A stretch of 64,000 nt of DNA. Source: Anaeramoeba flamelloides (lineage: Eukaryota; Metamonada; Anaeramoebidae). The stretch lies in NCBI GenBank assembly GCA_027625915.1, contig JANTQA010000023.1, positions 21,948,001 through 22,012,000 of the forward strand, read 5' to 3'. The notes below the pieces were generated by a model that had not been told where the DNA came from, searched no databases, and worked only from the letters and a program-made list of their open reading frames with translations. Every line of letters starts with the position of its first letter. Within the stretch, counting starts at the first letter, position 1. Below are positions 9,747 through 22,200 of the stretch, in pieces. A program made the position numbers and the translations under genes.

Positions 9747-12467
9747 ATGATTCCTTATGACGGAATAACTTTTCCAGCAGAACCAATAACAAAACAAGAA
9801 ACAGGGTTACTCTGGGGCCTAACACTTCAACCAATGAAGAAGAGAATCCCAAGGGTATGCGATGGATCAAATGCAGATGATCTGCTTCGTTGCGAAAATT
9901 GTTTTGCGTTTGTGAACAATTCTTGTGATTGGTCTGAAAAAAAATGGACTTGTTGTATTTGCAAAACTGAAAACAAAATCAAAGGAGACAGATATACAAA
10001 ATTCAAATTACTTCCAGACGAATTAAAGATCCCTTTTCTTGAATTTAAGATCTTATCAACAAAAGAAAAAAAAAGAATTTTGAAAAAATCGCAAAGTAAA
10101 GCAAAAAAGCACACCAAGAAAAGAAGCAAGGTCCAAAAAAAGAAAATCAAAAAAACAATAACTTACTCTTCTTCAACGGGCACAGAATCAGAAAACGAAG
10201 AAATGGAAGAAGAAAAATTCGATCAGTCTCGCTTTCAAAAGAAAAAACAAAATCAAAGGCAGAACGATCTGAATCCAAAATTTAAAACACCATTCGCTTT
10301 TCTTTTTCTAATCGATCTAACATGCCAAGAAGATGAATTAAAAACTGTCTGCCAATCTTTACTTATTACTCTCAAGAATCTGGAAGCCAAAGCATTTTAT
10401 CGTTTTGGATTAATTACAATTGATGGCAATAAACAAATTGACGTTTTTGATCTTACTTCAATACAACCACATTGTCGACAAATCAATATTTCGAATTATT
10501 ATTCCCAATTAAAAAAAGAAAAAGAAAAAGAAAAACAAAGACAAAGACAAAATGAGAACAATTATAAACAACAACAACAAAATCAAAATTATTCTTCTTC
10601 AAGAAAAAGAATCAAATTTTCGGATCTTTTCCCTTTTAGTTTTGAAAAAATTTTACCACCATTGAATAAAAATTACCAGCAAATACGTTCAGCAATTTTG
10701 TCTTTGATCTCTTTACAAAAAAAAAATATAAAGCGTCAGATAAAAAAACCTTTTGGAGACGCATTACATTTGACAATAAATTTTCTCCGGAACCAAGATC
10801 AGTTAATGTTATCAAAAATAATTTGCTTTCTTGGTTCGCCTCCGAATTATGGACGAGGTAAAATTTCAATCAGGCGCCTTTCCAAGTCTATTGCCTTACA
10901 GGACGAAAAAATCGCTTTCCAACCACAAACGAGTTTTTATAACAAACTCGCTTTACGGGCTTCTCGAAATGGGATCCAAATCAATTTATTTTGCTTTAAT
11001 TTCGTTGGGCTTTCATCGTTGTCTATTCTTACAACAAAATCAGGTGGTAAAATTATATTTTGTGAACCAAATACACAATTACTTAACAACCTGATCTTTA
11101 ATCAGAATATTAAAAGCATGGTGAATAAGAACGAAAATGATCGTGGAAATGAAAATATTAATATGAAAATAAAATTAAATCAAAAAAATAAATTATATTT
11201 GAATGGAAATCAAAATGAAAAGGAAAAGGAAAAGGAAAAGGAAATAGAAATAGAATTACTTAATGAAGAAAATGATGAAAAAACAAATAAAATAAAATAT
11301 GATAAAATTAGTAATGAATTATTAAAAATATTCACAATTCCAAAGGCAACAAGATGTATGATTCGGATTAGAACATCTCAGGGATATCATGTATCTGAAA
11401 TTTTAGGAAATTATTGCAAACATAAATCCATTGAGGATTTATTGCTTATTCCCAATTGTGCCTCAAGTAACGGATTAGCAGTGTATTTTGATTTTGATGA
11501 TAAAAAAGAAGGATTTAATCCTTATGAAATTTATAAATCATTTATCCAGGTTACCTTTGCGTATAGCAAGTTTCAAATCAAAACAAAAAATGATCAACAA
11601 TATTTACGTTGCTCGCGTTATCTCCGGATACACACCTCATCATTTCCCATTTCTTTTAGTCCTGTAGATATTTTAAAATCGGCCAGGTTGCCAGAAATAA
11701 CGTATTTGTTGACTCACAGATTAATAAAATTAACAAAGACCCTTGGGGTTTCTGAAGCAAAGCAATTGTTTACAAAATGGTTAATACACATATCTTCGAA
11801 GCAACATTTATTATTTTATATTAACGAAAAATTGTCAACAAAATGTTTCAAATTTTCCAAATTTCCAAATTTATTTTATATTTCTAGAATTCTTTTTTCT
11901 TTAATAACCCACCCAGTGTTACAAACTATCGGTATGCATCCAGATCAAAGAATCCAAGTTCACAACGTATTTTCATTGCTCGACCCAGAATTATTAATCA
12001 GGAAACTATCCCCGCGGATTTACTGCTTTGATGGTTTGCATCATTTGAAAAACAAAAAATTAAAGTTATCCAAAATTGCAATTCAAAATTCCATTTTGCA
12101 ATATAAAAATCCAATTTTTTTAATTGACGATTCAGAAAAGATTATCTTATTATTAATAATAAAGCCAAACAACGATAATCAGAATAAGAATATTACAAAT
12201 GACGATTTTATCGATCAAGAATTCCTAAAGGGGGGTTCTTTGTTATCAAAAATAATTATAAAAATGTTAAAATTAAGAAACGAAGAAAAATCCTCTCACA
12301 TTGAGATACACTATATTGAAAAAAATAATCTTTTTGGAAATCAAAAGTTTTTTTTAGAAAAATACTTAATCGATGATGGAATTAGCCAGCGGCCATCCTT
12401 TAATAAATTTAAAAAAAATCTTTTAGTTTCGATAGAAAATATTGTTAAATTATCTTCCAAAATTTAA
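9747..12467 (+). CDS. SEC23: Sec23-like COPII coat GTPase-activating subunit
   Basis: A 906-residue intronless frame; the ATG at 9747 is preceded by an in-frame stop. The order of domains follows Sec23: a short N-terminal beta-barrel segment, a zinc finger (Cys49-x2-Cys52 and Cys69-x2-Cys72, RCENC ... CCIC), a trunk/vWA-like domain from about residue 181 (PFAFLFLIDLTCQEDEL), beta-sandwich, a helical domain near 645-740 (RLPEITYLLTHRLIKL) and a C-terminal gelsolin-like domain ending in FLEKYLIDDG...PSFNKFKKNL. Sec23 is known to act at ER exit sites, as the Sar1 GAP in the Sec23/24 inner coat. The protein is longer than the usual roughly 765 residues because of basic and KEKEKEK/Asn-rich insertions near 105-180, 255-290 and 455-530. 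A divergent Sec23/24 paralogue is possible, but Sec23 fits better. Confidence 0.9.
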   Translation: MIPYDGITFPAEPITKQETGLLWGLTLQPMKKRIPRVCDGSNADDLLRCENCFAFVNNSCDWSEKKWTCCICKTENKIKGDRYTKFKLLPDELKIPFLEFKILSTKEKKRILKKSQSKAKKHTKKRSKVQKKKIKKTITYSSSTGTESENEEMEEEKFDQSRFQKKKQNQRQNDLNPKFKTPFAFLFLIDLTCQEDELKTVCQSLLITLKNLEAKAFYRFGLITIDGNKQIDVFDLTSIQPHCRQINISNYYSQLKKEKEKEKQRQRQNENNYKQQQQNQNYSSSRKRIKFSDLFPFSFEKILPPLNKNYQQIRSAILSLISLQKKNIKRQIKKPFGDALHLTINFLRNQDQLMLSKIICFLGSPPNYGRGKISIRRLSKSIALQDEKIAFQPQTSFYNKLALRASRNGIQINLFCFNFVGLSSLSILTTKSGGKIIFCEPNTQLLNNLIFNQNIKSMVNKNENDRGNENINMKIKLNQKNKLYLNGNQNEKEKEKEKEIEIELLNEENDEKTNKIKYDKISNELLKIFTIPKATRCMIRIRTSQGYHVSEILGNYCKHKSIEDLLLIPNCASSNGLAVYFDFDDKKEGFNPYEIYKSFIQVTFAYSKFQIKTKNDQQYLRCSRYLRIHTSSFPISFSPVDILKSARLPEITYLLTHRLIKLTKTLGVSEAKQLFTKWLIHISSKQHLLFYINEKLSTKCFKFSKFPNLFYISRILFSLITHPVLQTIGMHPDQRIQVHNVFSLLDPELLIRKLSPRIYCFDGLHHLKNKKLKLSKIAIQNSILQYKNPIFLIDDSEKIILLLIIKPNNDNQNKNITNDDFIDQEFLKGGSLLSKIIIKMLKLRNEEKSSHIEIHYIEKNNLFGNQKFFLEKYLIDDGISQRPSFNKFKKNLLVSIENIVKLSSKI

Positions 12468-12657
12468 AATCTTTGTTTTTTGGTTTTTTTTTTTTGAGCC
12501 ATAAAAGCAAAAAATCCAATTAAAAATAAAATTAACCATTATTATTTTCCATTTTATTTTTTAAATTCTTAATATTATTTATAATTAAATTTAAAATGGA
12601 TTCAATTACACAGAATTTTCATTAAAAAAACAAAAATAAAAATTTTGAGTTTTAAAA

Positions 12658-13193
12658 TAAACCCCATTCCAAAAATTTGGACACACCCAAAATCAAAAAT
12701 AAGTAAAAAAAAAACCAATTTATTGTATTTTTCCAAACCTAATATAAAACCACATTTAAGTTATCCAGTATTAATGTTTTAATAAGTAATCATTTTAATC
12801 CAAATAAAAGAAAAAAATATAAAACTCAAAAATATCAAATAGGTGTGTCCAAAATAATGAAGCGAGCGGAACAAAAAATGTATTGGGAAATTTGTTGAAA
12901 TTTCACCAACAATTGTTGATCGATCAAATGATAAGATACCATCAAAATAATGTATGTTATTTTTCAATTTAACAAAATCAACACTAACCTTCTAGTCAAC
13001 CATTGAAAAAAAAATTCCAGATCTAACTAAACAGATTACTTAAACTGCAAAAAAAGGAAATGAAAACAAAACAAAAAAGACAAAAAATGAAATAATTTTT
13101 AAAATCAAAATTATTTCCAAATTGAATTTAAAGTGAAGTATTGTTGCTCTTTCCACTGTTTAAACCGTGTCCAATTTTTTGGAATCTAGTTTA
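12658..13193. mobile_element. Tc1/mariner-like MITE, copy 1 (about 535 bp)
   Basis: It is flanked by TA dinucleotides. The left end AAACCCCATTCCAAAAATTT and the right end (GTGTCCAATTTTTTGGAATC) are inverted repeats. The interior (AATGAAGCGAGCGGAAC, CAACACTAACCTTCTA, ATCTAACTAAACAGATTAC) is shared with copies at 13297 and 19010. There is no intact transposase. TA target sites and TIRs of this kind are typical of Tc1/mariner; the family assignment is inferred. Confidence 0.75.
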
Positions 13194-13296
13194 TATATAT
13201 TTAATTTACGATTTATAATTATTAATTAAGTTTATTTTACAATACAGCAACAATGAATAACAACAAATGGTGAAGCTTGGCCGTTTTGTTTATAAA

Positions 13297-13823
13297 AATT
13301 ATACCAAAAATTTGGAAACACTCAAAATCAAAAATAGGCAAAAAAAATCTTCATTTTATTGTATTTTTAAAAAATTAATATTAAATCACTTTTAAGAAAC
13401 CGAGTATTAATGGTTTATTAGTTAATCATTTTTTATAAATATATAAGAAAAAATATAAAATGAAAAAATAAAAATTGGCGTGTCCAAAATGATGAAAAAA
13501 GCCAAACAAAAATTATATTTGTAAATTTATTTAAATCCCATTAATAATTATTAATGGACCAAATCATTGGATACAATTGACCAATTGTTTTTGATTTTTT
13601 CTATTTCATTAAACTCAACACTAACCTTCTATCAATCTTTGTGAAAATAATTTTCCAGATCTAACTAAACAGATTACATAAACCGAAAAAAATAAATGAA
13701 AACAAGTTTGAAAAGATAAAAAATTTAAATATTTCAAAAATCAAAATCATGTATAAATTGAATGAAATTGTAGAATTACTGGGTCTTTAAATTATTTTAA
13801 CTGTTTCAAAAATTTTGTATTTT
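13297..13823. mobile_element. Tc1/mariner-like MITE, copy 2 (diverged)
   Basis: A more decayed copy of the same family, with left end ACCAAAAATTTGGAAACACT and a right end near 13800-13823. Interior blocks GGCGTGTCCAAAATGATGAA and ATCTAACTAAACAGATTAC are conserved. It lies about 100 bp from copy 1 in the same orientation. Confidence 0.7.
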
Positions 13824-13889
13824 ATGTTTATTATTAAAAAATTGAGTGATAAAAGATTTTTGTTTTAAAAAAGTGAATTTCATCAAGAG

Positions 13890-14632
13890 TAATTTCATAA
13901 CTCCTGATTCAAAGGGCGAATTCACATAACCATCAGAGTCGTTTTCAAATTAATTAAGTTTTCGAAAATAAAGTGAGGGTTGAAAAAATGAGTCCAAAAA
14001 AGAGAAAAGAAGAGAAAATATGAAAAAATACTAATGTTAAAAATTAAAAATAATCAATAAGAAACAATTCTGAAATTATTGGATATAAATAAATTTGGAT
14101 ATGTAGTCAATTAGAAATTATTCCAATTTGAGATCCTTTTACCTTTGAGAATGTCGAGTTGTATTCATCAGAAAGTATTCTATGGTGATATATTTTATTT
14201 CTATATGTTCATTTGACTCTATAATCCCTACCTAATCTTCTTTGGCAATGATCTTGAAGTATAAGTTTTGTATTTATTTGAACTCATTTTTACAATTTTC
14301 TTATAGTTTTAACCTATTTTTTATATCATCAAATGACTTGGTCTGTATCATCAACTTTCCTTTTTCAACCGGACCTATTTCGAAAATTATCCCTTTTCGA
14401 TAGCTTCATGTGCAATATTCGATCCCTTGAAAAGCGATTTTTGTTTGAATACAGTTGTTGATGATTTCAAGACCAAGTAACACTGTCTTTCGTAAAAATT
14501 TACTGGGAATCGTCTGATTTTACGGTTTTTGTTTAATTTCCAGTTTATATAGTCCAAAAATTTTTTGACTTTTTTGGATATCTTTCCAATTTGATCCTTT
14601 ATTTTGAGAATTTCTTTTTCAATATACACCTA
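13890..14632 (-). pseudogene. Possible decayed gene or lone exon, - strand
   Basis: The - strand is open from an acceptor-like TAG just above 14629 for 80 codons (IEKEILKIKDQIGK ... AHEAIEKG) to about 14387. A coding-looking segment then continues in another frame (IIFEIGPVEKGKLMIQTK). Farther along near 13900-13960 a stretch reads ENDSDGYVNSPFESGVMKLL. G+C and amino-acid make-up exceed the flanks. I do not recognise the family. It could equally be the relic of a mobile element. Confidence 0.25.
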
Positions 14633-16298
14633 CGACCCAAAAAAACACTAAAAATGGAAAACTTACAAATACATTCCATTAAAAAAAATAAAAAAACTCA
14701 ATGAAAAGATAAAAATAAATAAAGTTTCAATAAAACTTTTTCTTGAAAACATTTTTTATAAAAATTATTGAATTCAAACTCGAAATTATGTATATTTTTA
14801 TATACACTATCTTGTTTTAACCCATTTACTAAAACAAATTATAAATTATGGGGATTTTATTTTCATAAAAGAGACTAATTTGCTCTTCAAATGATTTTTT
14901 ATTTTTGAATGGTAAAATTAAAAATAAATTTATTTAAAAAGGATAAACTCTCTGGAAAAAATCTTATAATTTAATAAATTAGCTTATTCTTTTATTTCAA
15001 AATTTTCTTAATCCCATTTTTTAAAAAAAAAAATAAAAAAGTACAGAGTAATTACAAAAAATTTTTTTGATATTCAAAAGTTGAGATTGTTTTTATTCTA
15101 AAAAAATGTTATCCTGGTGGTTAATTGAATTAAGTTATTAACTCAAACTCAAAAAATATGAATCAGAAAAAAAAATAGTACTTTTTATATTAAGGACATA
15201 TTAGAACTTTAAGAAGTAATTCCATATTTACTTAGTGTTTATTCTCCGTTTCTGTGATCGATTTAAGTAATTTTTTTCCGAAAAATGAAACATTGCTCTT
15301 CTTTAGAAACATTATGTTAAAATAGTATACATTGCTTTTTTAACAACAACCCTATTTCTTTAAAATCAAATATCAAGGAAATTATTTTTTTTATCTTTAT
15401 GGTTAGATTTTATAACAAACCAAAGGAAGTATATGAAAGGAAAATATCTAATTGACAAATAATTTTAATATAATACATTTTATATCACCTTAGAATTTTC
15501 CTATAAATACAACGCTGGTACAAATTCTGAATTTGCAATTTTTTAAAGATTAAGATTACTAATACTGATATTTGAATTATAAATGGTATAAAATTTTCAC
15601 TTTCTTTTCCAGATTTTTCTTGAATAAATTGGGTTCTCAAAGAAGTCTGTTTGTAATTTAAAAACTCTATTTGAAAAAGGAAATTGAAAATGAAGTGAAA
15701 ATTTTTCCAATTGAGAATTCAAATACGTGGATAGTTATATTTGGAGACAATCTGCTTCTGGATCATGAGTATTTTTAAAATACACACTTTAGAGTTCCAT
15801 CATATTATTATGAGTGATATGAATTTGGAGAAATAGGTAATAGTCAATTATTTCGTCACACTTATTTATTTACAATATATTCTCAGAACAAAACTAAAGT
15901 AATTTATCATTTGTTCTTCACCAGATTATTTTGCCCATTATTTTATATATTCTTTTTTCAATTTGCTTGTATTTGAAATTTTAGTTGGAAAATATTTTCA
16001 CTTAATTATCTCGTTTTTCTTTTTCAGCAATAAATTTTAAAGAAAAAAATGGAAATTTTTGACTTTATGCGAAAAAGAAAAAGGACCATGTAGTGAATAT
16101 TTATTCTCATTTTATTCAACAAACCAAAAGAAAACTATTGTCTTTTATTTAAACTTATTCCAAATTGTATTGAGAGAATCGTAGGATCAAAATTTCCAAC
16201 CTATACCGGAATGTCAACTTTCTTATTGTAAATCAAACAACTTTTCAATATTCAAAAAATTCATTTTTTCTCTTTCAAAAATTTTTTATTAAATCAAA
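14633..16298. other. Intergenic before the RCC1-BTB gene
   Basis: Apart from the M2 MITE this is AT-rich sequence with no supported gene. The last 150 bp should contain the RCC1-BTB promoter and 5' UTR. Confidence 0.5.
15563..15733. mobile_element. MITE family M2 copy (about 170 bp)
   Basis: Terminal inverted repeats: TACTGATATTTGAATTATAA at the left and ...GAGAATTCAAATACGTGG at the right. Shared subterminal blocks are AAATTTTCACTT and its complement AAGTGAAAATTTTTCC, as at 31756-31925. Confidence 0.65.
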
Positions 16299-19200
16299 AT
16301 GTTTCATGGTTATGGATGGGGTTGTAACCAAGTTCAGCAATTAAGTTTAATTGAAAACGAAAATCAAGAAAACCAGAATCAAGAAGAAACGATTCTAACA
16401 AACATCTCTTCACCAAATCCATTACCATTATTTCATAATGAAAATATTGTTTATGTCTGTGCAGGAGAAGAAAAGACCTGCTTTGTTGCCTCCAATAACG
16501 ACATCTTTGTCTATGGGAAAGACATAACTAAGCACCTTAAGCATAGCTTAGATCGTGAAGACGAAATGATTATCAGTGCGTCATGTGGCCAGAACCATTT
16601 CATTTTCAGGTCTGCCTCTGGTTTAGTTTTTGGGTATGAGTCAAATTTCAATTACGAACTAGGATTTGACAACTCTGTCTTGTATACTGTAGAGAAGCCT
16701 ACACCTATACCATTTTTTGAAGAAAACAATCTCATAATTAAAAATGCTGTTTGTGGTGCAGAATCTTCGTATTTTGTTACAAACAATGGAGAACTTTATG
16801 TTTGTGGTACAAACCTTTACGTAAGTTTTTTTAATTTTTGTGTCTCCAAAAGAAAGTTTATCTTTTTCAGATTTTGTTTTTTGTTTTTTGTTTTTTGTTT
16901 TTTGTTTTTTATTTCATAAACAAAAAAAAAATTATTTGCCTTTTTGTTTTTTCTTTTGCAAAAAAACCAAAATTGGATTCAAATTATTTTTCAATTTACC
17001 TTTCTCAATCATTCTGAAATGGTTAATAACATTTTCGCTTTTCAAAAATTTCGTTTCCATTAACGATCTTTTTAACTTGTTTTCAATCTGTTATTATTTT
17101 TTCCAAAATTTTTTTTTTTCGAAAGAAATCTTCCAATTGTTTTTTTAGAAAAGATCGTTGATTTTTGTTTCTTAACCAAGAGGGGTCGAGACCTAGTCTT
17201 AGATCACATATTCAAAATTTTAAAGTTACTCGCTAAATAAAGATATTAACAAAATAAATGGCAAAAAATTTTCACTTCATTTTTGTTTTCTTTTTCAAAT
17301 AGAGAAGCACAATTATTACAACCTACTTTTTTTTTGAAAACTCTTTTTTTGAAAACTCTATTTTGGTAAAAGAAAATAAGGAAATCAAAATTTTTTCCCA
17401 TTTATTCTGCAAATACCCCCAAGAATAAGGGAGGTTGCTTTTTTTCTTATTATTCACCTTTTTGGTTTCAAGCTAGAATACAAATTACTTTTTGGTCTTC
17501 GTAATGTCGAATTTAAAAGAGTAATTATAATATGATTGAACTAAAATTGTAAGGAATTAAGAATTAAATAAAAAATAACCACAAATCTAAAATATAATCA
17601 AAGTAATATTTTATTGTTATTTGAATTTCAAATAGAAAAAAAAATTCACCTTATCATCTTTTGACTGCTGAGGTCCCCTTTTTAATTTTCTAAAAAAAAG
17701 TAATAAATTAAGATATTAAAGTATTTCTTCAAAGTATCCTTTCGCAAGATTAAAAAATGATCCACTATTGTGTGTCTTAAATATGAACTCAGAAGTTAAA
17801 GCTATAACTTAAAGATAAAGAAGATGGTGGTATGGAAATTTTATCTCAGATTAAATTCAAATACCAGTACAGCCATTTTATAAAAGTGTGACCAAAAATT
17901 TTACTGAAAAAGAATTTATCATTCAGGAAAAAGAGTGAAACAGGGAAAAAAAGTTCAACATGATTTTTAATTCCAAACAAACCTGAAAACGAAAAGTAAA
18001 ATCAAAAAAAAGAAGAAACAAGTTAACTTCAAATAATAACCCATTATATTATTTTCAATCAATCCAACAAATGTAATTTAGATCTTAATTCTTATCAAAA
18101 CCAGATGACCTGTTTTGGAGATCCCAAAAATATGTCAATTTTTGGAACAAATTTTTGATAATAGATCAACCAAAGAAAAAACCTTACCCTAAAAGATAGA
18201 ATTAGAAAAACTGTTATTGCGTTTAATCTCCATTGTGTCTTTATTTATTTGATTTTTTCTTTGATTAATTGATCTTACTTTTCATTTTCATTAATGGTAC
18301 CCAATTAAAAATCGTGTTTCACTTTTTTTCCCAAATGGTTATAAAAAAAGAATATTGCTCTTATTGATTTTTTTTTTTTGTTAAATATATTGAGTAAAGG
18401 CTGAGTGGAGACTTTCACGTTTTTCTTATTTAAGAATTATTATTATTGTTGTTTTTTCTTCTTCATTTTATTTTGTTTCCTTTTTGATATTCTGTTGTGT
18501 ACAACCATTTTTTTCATTATCAATTAATATTCAACCAAACTTAAATTACTTGAAAATTTATTTCTATTATTCACAACCAAAAAATCACTCAACAATTCCA
18601 TCCTTCAGACAAATTCTTTTTGTTTTTTCGTACTGAATTTTTATTGTTCTCTTGAATTAATAGAAAATCAAAAAACGAAAAGTTGAAGTATAAAAATGAC
18701 AAAAAAATTATTTATGGAACACTTTCAATTTACATACCGTAAGGAGTGCTTTAAAACAGTAAACACACTTCAATGGAGCTATTTTCAGTACTCTATTAAA
18801 AACCTTTTTACCTACCACACATTTTTAAAATTGCTATATTTGAATTTTAATAATCTTTTTTTTGTCTCTTGACTGTTTTTGTTTTCACGATTTATATTTT
18901 GAAGTCATATAACACCTTAAACACTCATCAGTAAAGGAAAAAATATGAACATTTGTTTCCAAAACAAAGATACACTCAAACCTTAAACTTTTTCATTTTT
19001 GAAGGATTATAAACCCGATTCCAAAAATTTGGACATCACAGAAATACCCAAAATCAAAAATAGGCAAAATAAAACTCAATTTATTATATTTTTCCAAACC
19101 TAATATAAAACCACATTTAAGTTGCCTAGTATTAATGCTTTTATAATAAATCATTTTCATTCAAATAAAAGAAAACAATATAAAACAAAAAAAAATAAAA

Positions 19201-22200
19201 ATCGGTTTTTCTATAACGATGAAACGAGCGGAACAAAAAAAATGTATTGGAAAATTTGCTGAAATTTCACCAACAATTGTTTATCGATCAAATGATTGGA
19301 TACCATCAACTAATTGTATGTGATTTTTCTATTTAAGGGACTAGTCTCTATTATTTTTTTTTTTGACCAATTTCTAAAGAAGGATTCCTTATCTAGAAAT
19401 ATGTTTAATATTGAAAATAAACAGGGTTTTTCAAATCTAAGTAATTGGCAAAACCTTTTTCTCAATCTCTATTAAATTTAGGTAAAAAAATTTATTGGGG
19501 ATTAGTCCCTTAACTAAACTCAACATTAACCTTCTATCAATCATTGAAAATAATTTTTCCGATCTAACTAAACAGATTACGTAACTCGAAAAAAAGAAAA
19601 TGAAAACAAAATAGAAAAGACAAAATATCAAATAGTTTGTAAAATCAAAATTATTTCCAAATTGAATAAAAGTGTAGTATTGTTATTCTTTCAATTCTTT
19701 TAACTGTGTCCAAAATTTTGAAATTTGGTTTCCATCAGATGAAAAAAATATTCTTGTATGTTTAATGTTGTTGTTGAAAAGTTGACTCTTTGATCTTTAT
19801 TTCAAAATATCTTCAAAGAAATTTGCAAATAAAAAACGAAAAGTATCCTTTAAGCAAGTAAGTACATTTTTCAAATTTTGAGTGCCACCATTTATATGAA
19901 ACTAAATTCTTCAAATCATTTCTTTAACCAAATACATTGATGTTTTAATAAATACGGAAGTGGAATATACCTTAGTATAATATATTTTCATATATTTTAA
20001 AAATGGAAATCAAAAAAAATGAAAAAATTGATCAAAAAAAAATAAATAAAAATCATTTATTTCTTGATCTTATCTGTAACATTTGATACAATTACTTATT
20101 CTTAATTTCAGTTTTAATTTTAATTCTTCATGGAAATACTTTTGTTTGTAAAAATATTTGAGAAACCAATTATTTTTTATTTCTAAAGAATTTCCAAAAT
20201 GAATTTCCCAAAATATTTTCATTTAATTCATCTAATTCTAGTTTTGGTTCAGAAAATAGGATATTTTTTAAATTTTCCTCTTCAGAAATAAAGATTTATT
20301 GGAGCAATTTCGTTTGATTTTATAATTATTTATTTTCCATTAAAATGGAAACTAAGAATAATTCTGAAATCTGATTGAAATTTTTACTTAATTTTTCTTT
20401 TATTTTGGGTTGAAGTTCTTGTAACTGTTTTTTGATTCCGAGAATTCAACCCCTTTATTTTAATTTTTGAAATAGTATTCTTTATTTGGGCTTTGTTTGA
20501 TAAAAATATTTGAAAAAAGAATTTTGAAAACAAATTTGTAAAAAAATGTTTTGTAAAATAATAATAAATAGTAAGGAGGCGATAAATTCATTGTTATGAA
20601 TTGTTTGTATTCATAAAAATTAGGAAGAAAAAGAAAATAAATCTTCGAAAATAGACTTTTATCGATTTTTATTTTTTTCATATTCTTGATTTCAACAAAT
20701 TTATTTGGAAAGGTGATCTTTTGTGTTTGGTCTTCTAAAAGAAAATATTTGTTTCAAATACACACCTTTTTGGGTCTATTTTTTTCGTTTGCTCTTTGAT
20801 TAATTTCACTCATTCGTATAAACACATTTTTAGATCCAAAACCAAATATAATAAAACTAAAAATTTAATTAAAAAAAATGTTGTAAAAAGAAATTGAATC
20901 CACAGTAATTCAGAGTTGAATCTTAAATTTTTCTTTTTACGAATAGACTAGCGAATGGTGTTTTGGTTTCAAAGTTTCAATATCTCGTGGCACTCCAAAA
21001 ATATTTTTCAGTAAAATTTACACCATGTCAAAATTTTTCAAAATGGTAAAATGTACCGACTTCCTTAATGAAAATTTTAATGAAAATTTATTTTTTTTCA
21101 AATCAAACATTTTCTCTAATTTAAAAATTTTTTAGCATCCTTGTAAAAAAAATCAAAATTATAATTGAGGGAAAAGCAAATTTCAAAAATATCTTTTGTG
21201 AGTTTATGTACATTTTTTTGTAAATATAAATATTAAAAAAAGTCCTCAAATTTAGTTTAGATCAAATTCAAGATACCCTTGAAGTTATTCTAAAAAACAT
21301 AGCCTCTAAACAATAAGGGCCAAAAAGGCTTGGGCTTTAACTTAATAACAAAAACTATAAATGAATTGGAGATCAATGTTAAAATGAACACAAACTGATT
21401 TGAATTTGATTTGGATAAATTCTATTTGACGAGATTGAAAATCATCATTTTTTTGCTTTTTAACAAGATTACTTTGAAGATAAAGATAAACAATCAAAAA
21501 AATTATTAGGGTACAAGTCAAACCTTTAACATTTTATCATCTTATGTATATTATTAAGAAAATGGCTGGCCCGGCCTCTGATCTAAAAAAAAGAATATAA
21601 CCCATATCTTCTAACAATAACAAAAATACAGAAGTCAACCCAAATAATATAAAAAGGGATAAAATCTATTTAAAGTGCTTTAGTTGCACAAAATGACATA
21701 TTTATTCAATATTAAATTCTTAAAAATTTCAACTTTAAATTAAATTATCAGTCAAAAGACTTTTGTTTGATTATTAATCGAAGCCCAAAAACTTTGATTA
21801 TTTTTTTTATTTATTGGTTATCAAATTCAATAAAATTTTCTGGAAAAAGGAAAAATCCTATTCCATTCTTTACAAAAAAAAATTGAAAACCCTCAAAATA
21901 TTACGAAATACCAAAATGAATTTCGAATCCTTTTTTTGATCTAATCATTTTCAAATAGATTGACTTGTAAATAAATTTATTTTTGAGAGATTTTTAGGTG
22001 TTTTTTTAAAGTAAAATTTACACTCAGAACAACATTCACCATACTTTCTGTTTTATCATCACAATTTTGTAATTTAAATCCAAATTTAAATTATTACTTA
22101 GATTAGTTAAATTTGCAATTTGCAATTTTTTAATTTTACTCATCAAAACTAACAATAAATAATAAAAAAACACTCAAAAATTTAAAATACAAACAAAAAA

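Noticed and set aside
16840-17148. 102-codon + frame after RCC1-BTB exon 1
   Set aside because: It is Phe/Cys/Leu repetition generated by the T-rich intron start, and it lies entirely within the intron.
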